DNA from: Gammaproteobacteria bacterium
Lineage (GTDB): Bacteria > Pseudomonadota > Gammaproteobacteria > Xanthomonadales > Wenzhouxiangellaceae
Assembly (NCBI GenBank): GCA_021772985.1
Contig: JAJFKX010000049.1
Coordinates: 62,001 to 126,000, forward strand
Direction of reading: 5' to 3'
Length of the DNA: 64,000 nucleotides
Position 1 is the stretch's first letter. Each line of letters opens with the position of its first letter. The position numbers were made by a program, and so were the translations under genes. This document shows, piece by piece, positions 9,006 through 17,640 of the stretch. The notes beneath the pieces are model-generated. The model saw only the letters and a list, made by a program, of their open reading frames with translations, was not told the origin of the DNA and made no database searches.

Positions 9006-9850
9006 ATACTCCAGGCATTTTAGATGGCAAAGCTTTGTCATTAATGATCCGACAACGGATCAAGAAACAGATAACCAACTATATCGCACAAGGTGGACAA
9101 CAGCCTGGCCTGGCAGTGGTTTTGGTTGGTGATAACCCGGCATCAAAGGTTTATGTTCGCAATAAACATCAGGCCTGCGCGGATACCGGAATATACTCCC
9201 GGCAAATTGAATTGCCGGCCAGTACTACAACAGCAGAGCTGATCGATACAGTTGATGAGTTGAATGCAGATGATTCTATTCACGGCATTTTGGTGCAATT
9301 GCCATTGCCTGAAAGGGTCGATAGTCAGCAGGTTCTGGAAAGGATAGATGTCAATAAAGATGTGGATGGCTTTAACGCCATGAACATGGGGCGTCTGGTA
9401 TTGCGTGACCCGGGAATTCGGCCATGTACACCGAGGGGTGTGATGGCATTGCTGCATCATCATGGTATCGACACCAAAGGCAAGCACGCCGTGGTGGTGG
9501 GCGCTTCCAATATTGTTGGTCGACCGATGGCCCTGGAGTTATTGCTGGATGGTGCAACAGTCACAATATGCCACCGGTTTACGCAAGGTCTGCAGGCGCA
9601 TGTGCAACGGGCCGAAGTGTTGGTAACTGCAGTGGGCAATCGGCATGTGGTTGATGCCAACTGGATACAACCGGGCTGTATTGTGGTGGATGTGGCGATG
9701 AACCGGTCATCCGAAGGTGTTTTGTGTGGCGACCTGGATGCTGAAATCGTTCAGCAAAAAGCCAGCTGGTTTACACCGATACCCGGTGGAGTAGGGCCGA
9801 TGACGGTTGCAATGTTATTGCAAAATACCGTTGAAGCGGCGGGATTGTAA
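9002..9850 (+). CDS. folD: Bifunctional methylene-THF dehydrogenase / methenyl-THF cyclohydrolase
   Basis: Interconverts 5,10-methylene-THF, 5,10-methenyl-THF and 10-formyl-THF with NADP. Signature sequences are present: VGDNPASKVYVRNKHQAC carrying the catalytic Tyr and Lys, the VQLPLPE loop, DVDGFN, and the Rossmann segment VVVGASNIVGRP, ending in PIPGGVGPMTVAML. At 282 residues the length is typical. It is translationally coupled to the rhodanese-ThiF gene. FolE2, PabB and PabC elsewhere in the window are in the same folate network. Confidence 0.97.
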   Translation: MNTPGILDGKALSLMIRQRIKKQITNYIAQGGQQPGLAVVLVGDNPASKVYVRNKHQACADTGIYSRQIELPASTTTAELIDTVDELNADDSIHGILVQLPLPERVDSQQVLERIDVNKDVDGFNAMNMGRLVLRDPGIRPCTPRGVMALLHHHGIDTKGKHAVVVGASNIVGRPMALELLLDGATVTICHRFTQGLQAHVQRAEVLVTAVGNRHVVDANWIQPGCIVVDVAMNRSSEGVLCGDLDAEIVQQKASWFTPIPGGVGPMTVAMLLQNTVEAAGL

Positions 9851-9861
9851 ACTCGAATTGG

Positions 9862-9893
9862 CAGGGCGCGGCTTGCGAGTACGCCGCACCCTG
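9862..9893. terminator. Hairpin between convergent folD and sulfatase genes
   Basis: CAGGGCGCGGC (9862-9872) pairs with GCCGCACCCTG (9883-9893) through an 11-bp GC-rich stem with one mismatch and a 10-base loop. It is followed on the plus strand by TTTATGG. Its place between convergent genes suits a terminator, although the T run is short. Confidence 0.5.
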
Positions 9894-9927
9894 TTTATGG
9901 TCTCGATAATTACTTAATTGACGGCAT

Positions 9928-11595
9928 TTAATCTGAGGTTTGCGGTGTCGGCAGTAACCGTTTTTTACGTCGCTGCTCAACCATAATCACCTGCAATGCC
10001 TTGATGATGGATTGGTGTGCCTGCAGTTGGCTGCAAGTGCCGGCCAGATTGGTTTTTTCCAACGGGTCAGCAGTCAGGTTATACAGCTCAAATTCTGCCG
10101 GTCCGCCTTCCGGCTGCGGCGTGAAAGCCTGATCCGGATTGCTGGGGCTGGACCAGAACCGAGGATTGCTGAAATAGCGGCTGTATTTCCACAATTGCCG
10201 TTCACCATTTTCATCCGGCATATGAGTAATAATCGTTTCCAGGTGATTGGGCTCAGTAATCGGTGTATACGGATTGCCACGCGGATTGACATCGGTCAGT
10301 CCTTCACTGACTTCATCATCGGTCATAAAATACAGCACCTCATCGCTATCACCTGATTCACCATTATTGCGCACCAGCTCTGATAAATCGGCGCCAACCA
10401 GGGGGCGGGTTTCAGAATGGCTGGGCTGTAGTTTGCGAGCGGCGGTTTTTTGGTCAATATCGGCCAGCCCCATCAGGGTAGGCACGATATCAACATGGCT
10501 GGTTAAGGCATCAGTATGTGATTGGCCACTGAACAGTGTTGGATTGGAAATAATAAACGGTACATGCAAGGCTTCTTCGTAAGCGTTGTACCATTTTTGA
10601 TGCATACCACCATGAGCGCCCAGCAGGTCACCGTGATCGGATGTATAAATTACAATGGTGTTTTCAAAAAACCGGCTTTGCTGCAGTTTTTTATAAACTT
10701 TGTGTATTTCCTGGTCGACCAAGTATTGTAAATAGTAATACAACTGGAAATATTGCGGAATGGTGGGGTTACGGAAAAACATTTCACCATATTTATCCAC
10801 ATAGTCCTGTTGGCACTTGGGCTTGCTGGATAAATCCTCACAGCGGGTAGGCGGCATGCTGATATCCAGCTTTTTGATGAATTCAGGGAAATCATAGTTA
10901 TAGCCAAATGATAACCATGGCGTACCAAAAAACACCACGTCATGAGGGTTGGTGAATGAGGCAACGGTTAACCAGGGTTGGTCGCTTTCTTCAGCCTCCA
11001 ATGCATCCAGCAATTGGATGGTTTGATTGGCAAAGCCCGGGTCTCGGTTTACCCCCATATTTGCTTTATCTGCACCATGCGGGTCCGGGCCAATCCAGCC
11101 ATCAAAACCATGCTCCTGCAATCGATTGGCAGCATGGTACAACTGTTCCGCCCGAGCAATAGGTTGTCCCTCTGAGGTTGTGCTCAATAATGGGTTCTTA
11201 GTGCCGGGCAACACTATATCCGGATAAGAAAGGTGCCACTTGCCACGGTAAAAAGTGCGGTAGCCACCACTCTGAAAATAATCACCCAGTGTCGGTACGG
11301 TATTCGGGTCCAAGTAAAACATATCCGGGTCATACCATAGTTTGGCCATCCCCGAGGTTTGAGTAACGCCATGTAATGATGGGTATTGACCAGTATAAAT
11401 ACTGGTTCTGCTGGGGCTGCAAGCTGTACTGGCGGCGTAATGCCGGTGAAACTCCAGACTGTTCTGGCGAATGGCGGCCTGCCCGGATAAGTACTGTTGG
11501 CGAAACTGATTGATGCTCTCGTTTTCATACACCGGAGGGTAGCGTTCCTCATCGGTGGTGATGATCAGAAAATTCCACTTGGTTTTGGCTTGCAT
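9928..11595 (-). CDS. Sulfatase family hydrolase (formylglycine type, CxPxR)
   Basis: Member of the alkaline-phosphatase-like sulfatase family that hydrolyses sulfate (or phosphonate) esters. The formylglycine signature CSPSR is at C59, with metal-ligand segments TTDEE near the N-terminus and TSDHGDLLGAHGG later. Length is 555 residues. Activation normally needs a formylglycine-generating enzyme, which is not in this window. The N-terminus (MQAKTKWNFLIITTDEE) enters the domain directly and has no signal peptide, so a cytoplasmic location is inferred. Substrate unknown. It is transcribed convergently with folD. Confidence 0.85.
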   Translation of the reverse strand: MQAKTKWNFLIITTDEERYPPVYENESINQFRQQYLSGQAAIRQNSLEFHRHYAASTACSPSRTSIYTGQYPSLHGVTQTSGMAKLWYDPDMFYLDPNTVPTLGDYFQSGGYRTFYRGKWHLSYPDIVLPGTKNPLLSTTSEGQPIARAEQLYHAANRLQEHGFDGWIGPDPHGADKANMGVNRDPGFANQTIQLLDALEAEESDQPWLTVASFTNPHDVVFFGTPWLSFGYNYDFPEFIKKLDISMPPTRCEDLSSKPKCQQDYVDKYGEMFFRNPTIPQYFQLYYYLQYLVDQEIHKVYKKLQQSRFFENTIVIYTSDHGDLLGAHGGMHQKWYNAYEEALHVPFIISNPTLFSGQSHTDALTSHVDIVPTLMGLADIDQKTAARKLQPSHSETRPLVGADLSELVRNNGESGDSDEVLYFMTDDEVSEGLTDVNPRGNPYTPITEPNHLETIITHMPDENGERQLWKYSRYFSNPRFWSSPSNPDQAFTPQPEGGPAEFELYNLTADPLEKTNLAGTCSQLQAHQSIIKALQVIMVEQRRKKRLLPTPQTSD

Positions 11596-11899
11596 TGGTT
11601 GTTTCTCCCTAAGTATCTGCGCTGACAGCCCGGATTGTCCCGATTATTGTTGTTCAGGCAGATGTTTGTTGTTTATTAGCATTGGTCAGGTGCAAATCCT
11701 GGGTTGCTGCCGCAATTAAGACGGCAGCAATTAAAACAGTGATTTGAACATCGGCCGCCCTTATTAATTGTGTAAAAAATCCCCCGTTTGGTCGCCAGAT
11801 TATTACTCTGGCTTAACCTTCAGGCTACTATTCCCTTGATAATAGGGCTAAAAGATTAGCATAAATTTATTGGATGTGGGTGACAGACCTGGGATGGGA
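11596..11899. other. 304-bp intergenic region with inverted repeats
   Basis: No coding sequence is apparent. It contains a perfect 9-bp inverted repeat TTGCTGCCG/CGGCAGCAA (11704-11712 and 11722-11730). A second hairpin, GCCAGA/TCTGGC, is at 11794-11812. Reading on the minus strand, that hairpin is followed after about 15 bases by GGGGGATTTTTT. These may end the DUF4919 transcript and lead into the sulfatase leader. Confidence 0.45.
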
Positions 11900-12538
11900 T
11901 TACGGCTTGCTGTCTGTAGCAGCCCAGTTGGCCTGTTGGGTAATATCAAATGTCACTTCGGATAGTTCACCTGTTTCCTGATTTTTGACCTGGACGGTAT
12001 CAAATGATTTACCATCTGTTTCGATGACTAAATGCTCAACAATTTCCAGGCCCTGAAAGCCGAGAAATGCTACTGTTTCAGCATTGCTGATCATTACATA
12101 GGCGGTTTCTTTGGATTGGCCATTGCCGCTGTTTCGAATTGAATCTATCAGGCCTTTCAGGACGTAACGGTGATATTCAGCGGGAACCTGATTGCCGGAG
12201 TCTTCATTGCATACCCATGCAGAGTAGTGAGCATTCAGACTGGTGTAATCAAAGGCCAGCAAGTTATCAGCCTGACGTATACATTCAGAATAGTTTTTGG
12301 TTCCCAATGCCTTGAAAAGTAAAGGACCGTATTGGTCAGCCGTTTCGCTAATAGGGGTATATTCATCAGTATTGGTATATGCCATCCGCAACCCAAGAAA
12401 ATCTGCATCGGGTGATTGGGATTTGATCAGCTCAATATGTTGCAGATAACTCAACTGGCGTTGTTCAGCGGAATAGCCGGTGATTGGGCTGAGAGCACAG
12501 CTGATAAAAAATACAGCAAATAAAAAAAGATAAGGCAT
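11900..12538 (-). CDS. Secreted DUF4919-like protein
   Basis: Exported protein of 212 residues with a clear signal peptide (LFLFAVFFISCALSPITGYS, cleavage predicted after YSA). The mature part resembles DUF4919 proteins in the segment DADFLGLRMAYTNTDEYTPI and in a helical middle with two Cys (YSECIRQADN and WVCNEDSG). No catalytic motif is seen and the function is unknown. The family assignment is from recall of the motif. It starts 27 bp after the ppk2 stop on the same strand and is probably the last gene of the fadJ-fadI-ppk2 transcript. Confidence 0.7.
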   Translation of the reverse strand: MPYLFLFAVFFISCALSPITGYSAEQRQLSYLQHIELIKSQSPDADFLGLRMAYTNTDEYTPISETADQYGPLLFKALGTKNYSECIRQADNLLAFDYTSLNAHYSAWVCNEDSGNQVPAEYHRYVLKGLIDSIRNSGNGQSKETAYVMISNAETVAFLGFQGLEIVEHLVIETDGKSFDTVQVKNQETGELSEVTFDITQQANWAATDSKP

Positions 12539-12565
12539 TGGTTACTTTCCAGGGTAATGATGGTG

Positions 12566-13429
12566 CTATGACTGTTGCAATAGCGATTGTGTTTCATCTA
12601 AATCAAAATCAGCTTCCGGCCAGCCCAATGCCATTGTCTGCAATGCATTGGCGACTGTTTCAGCAATCTGCCAGCGGGCATAATCTTTATTATCTGCAGG
12701 TATCGCAAACCAGGGCGCATGCTCACAGGTAGTAGCCAGCAGCGCCGAATGATAGGCCTGTTGATAGGCATCCCAATAGGGGCGCTGGCTTAAATCATCA
12801 GCATTAAATTTCCAGCGTTTTTCGGGCTTGTCCAAGCGCCGCTGGAAACGGCGTTTCTGCTCGTCTTTCGACAGGTTCAACCAGAACTTTAAGACGATCG
12901 TCCGGCTGTTGGCGAGTTGCTGTTCAAAGCCATTAATAGCGGCAAAGCGCTGCTGCCAGAATGCATCCATATCCTGCAGTTCGGCAGGCTTGTTACCAGG
13001 ATACTGTCCGCCCAGGTATTCGGGGTGCACGCGCACTGTAGTGACTTCTTCATAGTGACTGCGGTTAAAGATGACTACTTCGCCCCGGGCAGGTAATACC
13101 CGTGCACAGCGCCAGATAAAATCATGCCTCAGCTCGATTGGAGTAGGTCGTTTGAAGGCTTCGGTGCGGATTGCATTGACATTGACTTCAGTAAACACTT
13201 CGCGAATTGCGCTGTCTTTACCCGCTGCATCGGTGGCTTGCAGTATCACCAGCAATGAATGGCTGCGGCTTGCCTGAAGTTTTGCGGTTTCTGCAGCCAG
13301 CAGGCTACGGGCTCTTTTCAGGCTCTTTTCATATTTGCCAGTGCTGTCCGGAGCAGTTGGCCAACTGGCCAACTGGCTATCTGAGTTTACCTGCCACGGA
13401 GAAATATTCTTAAAATTTGCGATTGTCAT
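12566..13429 (-). CDS. ppk2: Polyphosphate kinase 2 family protein
   Basis: Phosphorylates nucleotides from polyphosphate. The PPK2 fold is shown by a Walker A (LQATDAAGKDSAIREVF), the lid and Walker B region (RPTPIELRHDFIWR, then IFNRSHYEEVTTVRVHP) and a conserved basic stretch (KDEQKRRFQRRLDKPEKRWKF). At 287 residues it is a single-domain enzyme. Whether it prefers AMP, ADP or GDP cannot be read from the sequence. Upstream is fadI, 42 bp away. An RNA hairpin fills that gap and leaves no Shine-Dalgarno visible. Confidence 0.92.
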   Translation of the reverse strand: MTIANFKNISPWQVNSDSQLASWPTAPDSTGKYEKSLKRARSLLAAETAKLQASRSHSLLVILQATDAAGKDSAIREVFTEVNVNAIRTEAFKRPTPIELRHDFIWRCARVLPARGEVVIFNRSHYEEVTTVRVHPEYLGGQYPGNKPAELQDMDAFWQQRFAAINGFEQQLANSRTIVLKFWLNLSKDEQKRRFQRRLDKPEKRWKFNADDLSQRPYWDAYQQAYHSALLATTCEHAPWFAIPADNKDYARWQIAETVANALQTMALGWPEADFDLDETQSLLQQS

Positions 13430-13430
13430 G

Positions 13431-13460
13431 ATTCTGAGCTTGCCTGTACAAGCCCAGAAT
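13431..13460 (-). promoter_or_regulatory. Hairpin abutting the ppk2 start codon
   Basis: In the minus-strand RNA, ATTCTGGGCTTG pairs with CAAGCTCAGAAT through 12 pairs including one G-U, with the 6-base loop TACAGG. On the plus strand the same position is an A-C mismatch, so the fold favours the ppk2-sense RNA. It ends one base before the ppk2 ATG (13429) and leaves no room for an exposed ribosome site. Confidence 0.5.
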
Positions 13461-13471
13461 ATTAACTAATT

Positions 13472-14770
13472 TCAGGCTTTTTCCAAAATTGCGGTGACGC
13501 CCATGCCGCCGGCGGTACAAACGGAGATCACACCTCGGCTAACGGTTTTGCCCTTGCGTTTGCTGGCCAGCATTTCTGCCAGCGTGGACACAATCCTGCC
13601 ACCAGTTGCAGCAAATGGGTGCCCGACCGCGAGGCTGCTGCCATTGATGTTCAGTTTTTCAGGGTCAATTTTACCCATGGCAGCATCCAGTCCCAGCCGA
13701 TTTTTACAATAGGTATCCGATTCCCAGGCTTTTAAAGTGCATAACAATTGCGCGGCAAAAGCTTCATGGATTTCATAGAAGTCGAAATCCTGCAAACTTA
13801 ATTCGGCCTGCTGTAGCATTTCAGCCATCGCTACAGTAGGTGCCATCAACAGGCCTTCATCATTGACAAAATCGACTGAAGCACTGCGACCGTGGGTCAG
13901 ATAGGCTAACACCGGCAACTTATGTTGCTCTGCATATTGTTCAGAGCACAACATTACCGCAGATGCGCCGTCGGTTAGTGGTGTGCTGTTGGCAGCGGTC
14001 AAGGTGCCCAGGCCGGATTTTTTGTCAAAAACCGGCTTTAATGTGGCCATTTTTTCCAAGCTGCTGTCCGGCCGGATATTGTTATCTCGGATAACCCCTT
14101 CAAATGGCACCACCATGTCGTCAAAAAAGCCCGAGTCCCAGGCCCTGGATGCATTTTGGTGGCTGTGGTACGCCAGTTGATCCTGTGCTTCGCGGGTGAT
14201 GGCCCATTCTCTGGCCATGCGCTCACAATGTTGCCCCATGGATAGTCCGGTGCGTGGTTCTCCATTGGCAGGCGGCAGCGGACCTAATTCGGCCGGGCTG
14301 AAGCCCTTGAATAATTTCAGCTTCTGGCCGAGAGATTTGGCGCGGGGCAGCTTAATCAAACGCTGCGCCAACCTACGAGATACCACCAGCGGTGCGTCAC
14401 TGGTGGTGTCGGCACCACAGGCAATAAAGCTCTCAATCTGTCCGGTAGCAATTTTTGCACCGCCAATCAATGCCGCCTGCAGGCTGGTGCCGCAGGCCTG
14501 CTGCAAGGTAATGCCGGTGGTCAAGGGTGATAAATTGGTACTCAATACTGCTTCACGCGCTAGATTCCAGTCCTTGCTGTGGGTGGTGACTGCGCCGCCG
14601 ATTACTTCATCGATCTGTTTGCCTTGCAAACCGTAACGATCGACCAGTCCCTGCAGGCTGGCTGACAGCATATCCAGGTTGGTAGCATCGGCATACATGG
14701 TGTTGGAACGGCAAAAAGGGATGCGCACCCCGCCGACGATGGCAACTCTGCGTGTGGTTTGACCGTTCAT
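13472..14770 (-). CDS. fadI: Acetyl-CoA C-acyltransferase (thiolase) FadI-like
   Basis: Beta-oxidation thiolase that cleaves 3-ketoacyl-CoA. The nucleophile is C93 in QQACGTSLQAAL. The catalytic His is in GHPFAATGGRIV and the second Cys in VCTAGGMG near the C-terminus. Length is 432 residues, close to E. coli FadI (436). Its start overlaps the fadJ stop by 4 bases, so the two subunits are co-translated, which fits an alpha/beta trifunctional complex. The gene order is fadJ then fadI, the reverse of E. coli. Confidence 0.9.
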   Translation of the reverse strand: MNGQTTRRVAIVGGVRIPFCRSNTMYADATNLDMLSASLQGLVDRYGLQGKQIDEVIGGAVTTHSKDWNLAREAVLSTNLSPLTTGITLQQACGTSLQAALIGGAKIATGQIESFIACGADTTSDAPLVVSRRLAQRLIKLPRAKSLGQKLKLFKGFSPAELGPLPPANGEPRTGLSMGQHCERMAREWAITREAQDQLAYHSHQNASRAWDSGFFDDMVVPFEGVIRDNNIRPDSSLEKMATLKPVFDKKSGLGTLTAANSTPLTDGASAVMLCSEQYAEQHKLPVLAYLTHGRSASVDFVNDEGLLMAPTVAMAEMLQQAELSLQDFDFYEIHEAFAAQLLCTLKAWESDTYCKNRLGLDAAMGKIDPEKLNINGSSLAVGHPFAATGGRIVSTLAEMLASKRKGKTVSRGVISVCTAGGMGVTAILEKA

Positions 14771-16782
14771 ACGGCTTCTCCTGAAACTTGGTTGTTAAGG
14801 TAGTGCATCGGGCCACCCCGGAAGGGCGCAAAACCTGTTCCGAAAATCAGTCCTGCATCCAGCAGATCATTGTTGGCGACAATTTTATCTTTGCAGCAGG
14901 CAACACATTCATCCAGATACGGTTGCAACAATTCACGGGCGATATTGTCCAGGTCATGACCTTCAATTTTGGCGCTGTCGCGTTTGGGCTTGCCTTTTTC
15001 CCAGGTGTAAAACCCTTGGCCGGTTTTTTTGCCCAGGTTGCCGGCATCAACATACTTCTGGAGGAATTTGCCTTTGGCGCCGTCGTCATCTATGCCTACG
15101 GTTTTGATTACCGACAAGCCGACATCCAAGCCAACCGTATCAGCCAGTTCCACCGGCCCCATGGGCATTCCAAATTGTACTGCGGCTTTGTCTATGGCCT
15201 CCTTGGGCATGCCTTGCTGGTATAGCTCCATGGCTTTGGCCATGTAGGGCGCTAATACCCGGTTGACCAGAAAGCCGGGGCTGGATTTTGTAGGCAATGG
15301 GAACTTTCCAATCTGTTTGGCAAAGCTGGCGCCTTTTTTCACCCAATCAGCTTTGGTTAAATCCGGATCGGAAACAATTTCAACCAAGGGCATTTTTGCA
15401 ACCGGGTTGAAGTAATGCAGACCAATCAATCTTTCCGGCTTTTTCAGAACACTGGCCAGCTCTTTTAAAGGCAAGGCTGATGTGTTGGTCGCCAGTATCG
15501 TATGTTTTTGTAATCGGGGTTCCAGTTCCCGAAATAATTGTTGCTTGGCTTCCAGGTTTTCAAATATCGCTTCAATAATCACATCTGCCCGGGCAACGCC
15601 GGTGCCTTCGACATCCGGCCGTAAACGCGCCAGTGCCGCCTTGACCTTGGCGTCGGTGCGTAATTTCTTGCGGAATAGAGATTTGGCACGTTTGATTGCC
15701 GGTTCGATGTATTTCATCTCACGGTCCTGCAGGGTCACTTCCAGACCCTTTACCACACACCATGCGGCGATATCACCGCCCATCACTCCGGCGCCGATAA
15801 CATGTACTCGCCGGGCGTTAAAATCACTGGCTTTGCCTTGCGCTTTGAGTTCTTCCATCAAGCGGAACACCCGTCGGAGGTTACGTGAGGTATCACCGAT
15901 CAGTAATTCCGGAACATTTTCGATTTCAGCACGCAGCATGGCTGTTTGATCGTCACCGTAATCTTCCCAGGCATCTATCAGCTTGTAAGGAGCAGGGTAG
16001 TGATCAGGCCGAGCCTTGGCAGCTGTTTTTTTACGCATGATATTGGCCAGAATCTTTCTGCCGGGGCCGGTATTGGTCAGTTTGCCAAAAATGCCGGCGC
16101 CTTTGTGCTTGCGTTTACTCAATACCGCCCGCCTTGCAGCCCAGCGCAGGGTTTGATGCTTATTGACTAACTGGTCGACCAGGCCGCTGGCTCTGGCAGC
16201 TCCAGCGCGAAGCATCCGGCCGGTAAGCATGATTTCCATGGCTTTCTGGCCTCCCATTCGCCGTGGTGAGCGAGCTGAGCCGCCGAACCCTGGATAGATG
16301 CCAAGGTTGACTTCGGGAAAGCCGATCCGGGTTTTATCTGTGTTTTTGGCAATAATCCAGTCAAAACACAGTGCTAACTCCAAGCCACCACCCAGGCAAT
16401 AGCCCTCAAACGCTACTGCAGTAGGAAAGGGTAGTTTTTCAATCCGGGTAAACAAATCGTGAATTTCACCCAGAAACTGGCGGCCTGCACTTAAGTCGGT
16501 CACTTGATCAAACTCACCAACATCTGCACCAACGATGAATTGATTATCTTTGCCGGACATTAATACCAGACCAGCTGGAGGGGTTTGCTCCAGACCACTG
16601 ACAATGGTATCCAGTTCTGCCAGAACCGCACGGCTTAAGGCATTGGTCGATTCACCGGCCCGGTCAATAGTCAGCCAGGTGATATTATCGATATCACTTT
16701 GCAGACGCCAATGCTGGTATTTGCTGGCGGTTTTGCGAGCAGTTTTTTTGGCCGTCTTTTTCTTGGTCGTCTTTTTGTTCAT
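14767..16782 (-). CDS. fadJ: Enoyl-CoA hydratase / 3-hydroxyacyl-CoA dehydrogenase (FadJ-like) with Lys-rich tail
   Basis: Multifunctional beta-oxidation subunit of 671 residues. The N-terminal crotonase domain carries both catalytic glutamates (YCLGGGLELAL and FPEVNLGIYPGFGGS). The dehydrogenase domain begins at VHVIGAGVMGGDIAAW and has the catalytic HYFNP motif. A duplicated C-terminal domain follows. Residues 2-21 are an unusual histone-like basic tail (KKTTKKKTAKKTARK), ahead of a normal domain start. It sits directly upstream of fadI with a 4-bp overlap. The 77-bp gap to maf holds its leader. Confidence 0.9.
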   Translation of the reverse strand: MNKKTTKKKTAKKTARKTASKYQHWRLQSDIDNITWLTIDRAGESTNALSRAVLAELDTIVSGLEQTPPAGLVLMSGKDNQFIVGADVGEFDQVTDLSAGRQFLGEIHDLFTRIEKLPFPTAVAFEGYCLGGGLELALCFDWIIAKNTDKTRIGFPEVNLGIYPGFGGSARSPRRMGGQKAMEIMLTGRMLRAGAARASGLVDQLVNKHQTLRWAARRAVLSKRKHKGAGIFGKLTNTGPGRKILANIMRKKTAAKARPDHYPAPYKLIDAWEDYGDDQTAMLRAEIENVPELLIGDTSRNLRRVFRLMEELKAQGKASDFNARRVHVIGAGVMGGDIAAWCVVKGLEVTLQDREMKYIEPAIKRAKSLFRKKLRTDAKVKAALARLRPDVEGTGVARADVIIEAIFENLEAKQQLFRELEPRLQKHTILATNTSALPLKELASVLKKPERLIGLHYFNPVAKMPLVEIVSDPDLTKADWVKKGASFAKQIGKFPLPTKSSPGFLVNRVLAPYMAKAMELYQQGMPKEAIDKAAVQFGMPMGPVELADTVGLDVGLSVIKTVGIDDDGAKGKFLQKYVDAGNLGKKTGQGFYTWEKGKPKRDSAKIEGHDLDNIARELLQPYLDECVACCKDKIVANNDLLDAGLIFGTGFAPFRGGPMHYLNNQVSGEAV

Positions 16783-16859
16783 GCAAGGGTTCCGGATGTG
16801 GAATGATTGAAACAGAGATATGCTTAGATATCAGGGCAGAAACATTGGTTGCAATTATA

Positions 16860-17465
16860 TCAGGGAATTTGCAATCCAAATGTGCGTAAAGCCATGGTTA
16901 TGGCAATCATTGGCAGGCCAATTAATGCGGTTGGGTCATCACTGCGCAAGGCAGAGAACAAACTGATTCCCAGCGATTCCGACTTGAATGCGCCGGCACA
17001 ATCCAAGGCCGGCTCGCGTTCGATATAGCGGTTGATTTCTGCGCTGCTCAGTTCCCTGAAACACACTTCCGTCGGTACCATGCCGGTTACCAGTTCGCCC
17101 TGCTGGCTGTGCCAAAGGCAATAGCCACAATAAAAGAACACGCTTTTACCAGAGCAGCGGCTGAGCATACTGTGTGCTTTATCAACTGTGCCGGGTTTAC
17201 CCAAAATTTCCCCATCCAGAACCAGTGTCTGATCTGAGCCGATGACCAGGGCGTTGTCAGTGCTGGTCAACTCCGCTCCCACCCGCGCCTTTTCTCTGGA
17301 CAGGCGTTTGACATAGTCAACCGGCGGTTCATCTAGCTGCGGTGTTTCGTCGATATCAGGGACCACCGTCTGGAAATTGAGTTGCAGGCGCTGCAGTAGT
17401 TTTTTGCGGTATGGCGAGGAGGAAGCCAGTACCAGTCTGGCTGTCGATGGGTGTGTGTCAGTCAT
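16860..17465 (-). CDS. yceF: Maf/YceF family nucleotide pyrophosphatase
   Basis: Maf-fold house-cleaning pyrophosphatase; the YceF branch acts on m7GTP. Recognised by LVLASSSPYRKKLLQRL, DETP, LSREKA and GSDQTLVLDGEILGKP. The ATG at 17465 is preferred because it precedes the family N-terminus by 10 residues. A longer frame from 17501 is open but lacks homology. The gene lies head-to-head with yceD, the arrangement known from E. coli yceF/yceD. A TACAAT at 17477-17472 could serve as its -10. Confidence 0.9.
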   Translation of the reverse strand: MTDTHPSTARLVLASSSPYRKKLLQRLQLNFQTVVPDIDETPQLDEPPVDYVKRLSREKARVGAELTSTDNALVIGSDQTLVLDGEILGKPGTVDKAHSMLSRCSGKSVFFYCGYCLWHSQQGELVTGMVPTEVCFRELSSAEINRYIEREPALDCAGAFKSESLGISLFSALRSDDPTALIGLPMIAITMALRTFGLQIP

Positions 17466-17602
17466 TGCGGTATTGTAAATCAACACAACGCATTCCAACA
17501 TACACTAATGCCGATAACCCATGTCGCCTCCATCAACTTGTTGGTAGCGGATTTTCAAACCTATCCAGCATGGCGGCCATGTCAGAAAACAATCCACAAA
17601 CC

Positions 17603-17631
17603 GTGACAGTGAAAAAAATACTGGTTATAAT
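17603..17631 (+). promoter_or_regulatory. Strong sigma70 promoter for yceD-rpmF-fab operon
   Basis: GTGACA (17603-17608) and a perfect TATAAT (17626-17631) are separated by 17 bp. Transcription would begin around 17638, only about three bases before the yceD ATG at 17641, so the message would be almost leaderless. No Shine-Dalgarno is possible on such a transcript. Confidence 0.7.
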
Positions 17632-17640
17632 CGACCGCTT

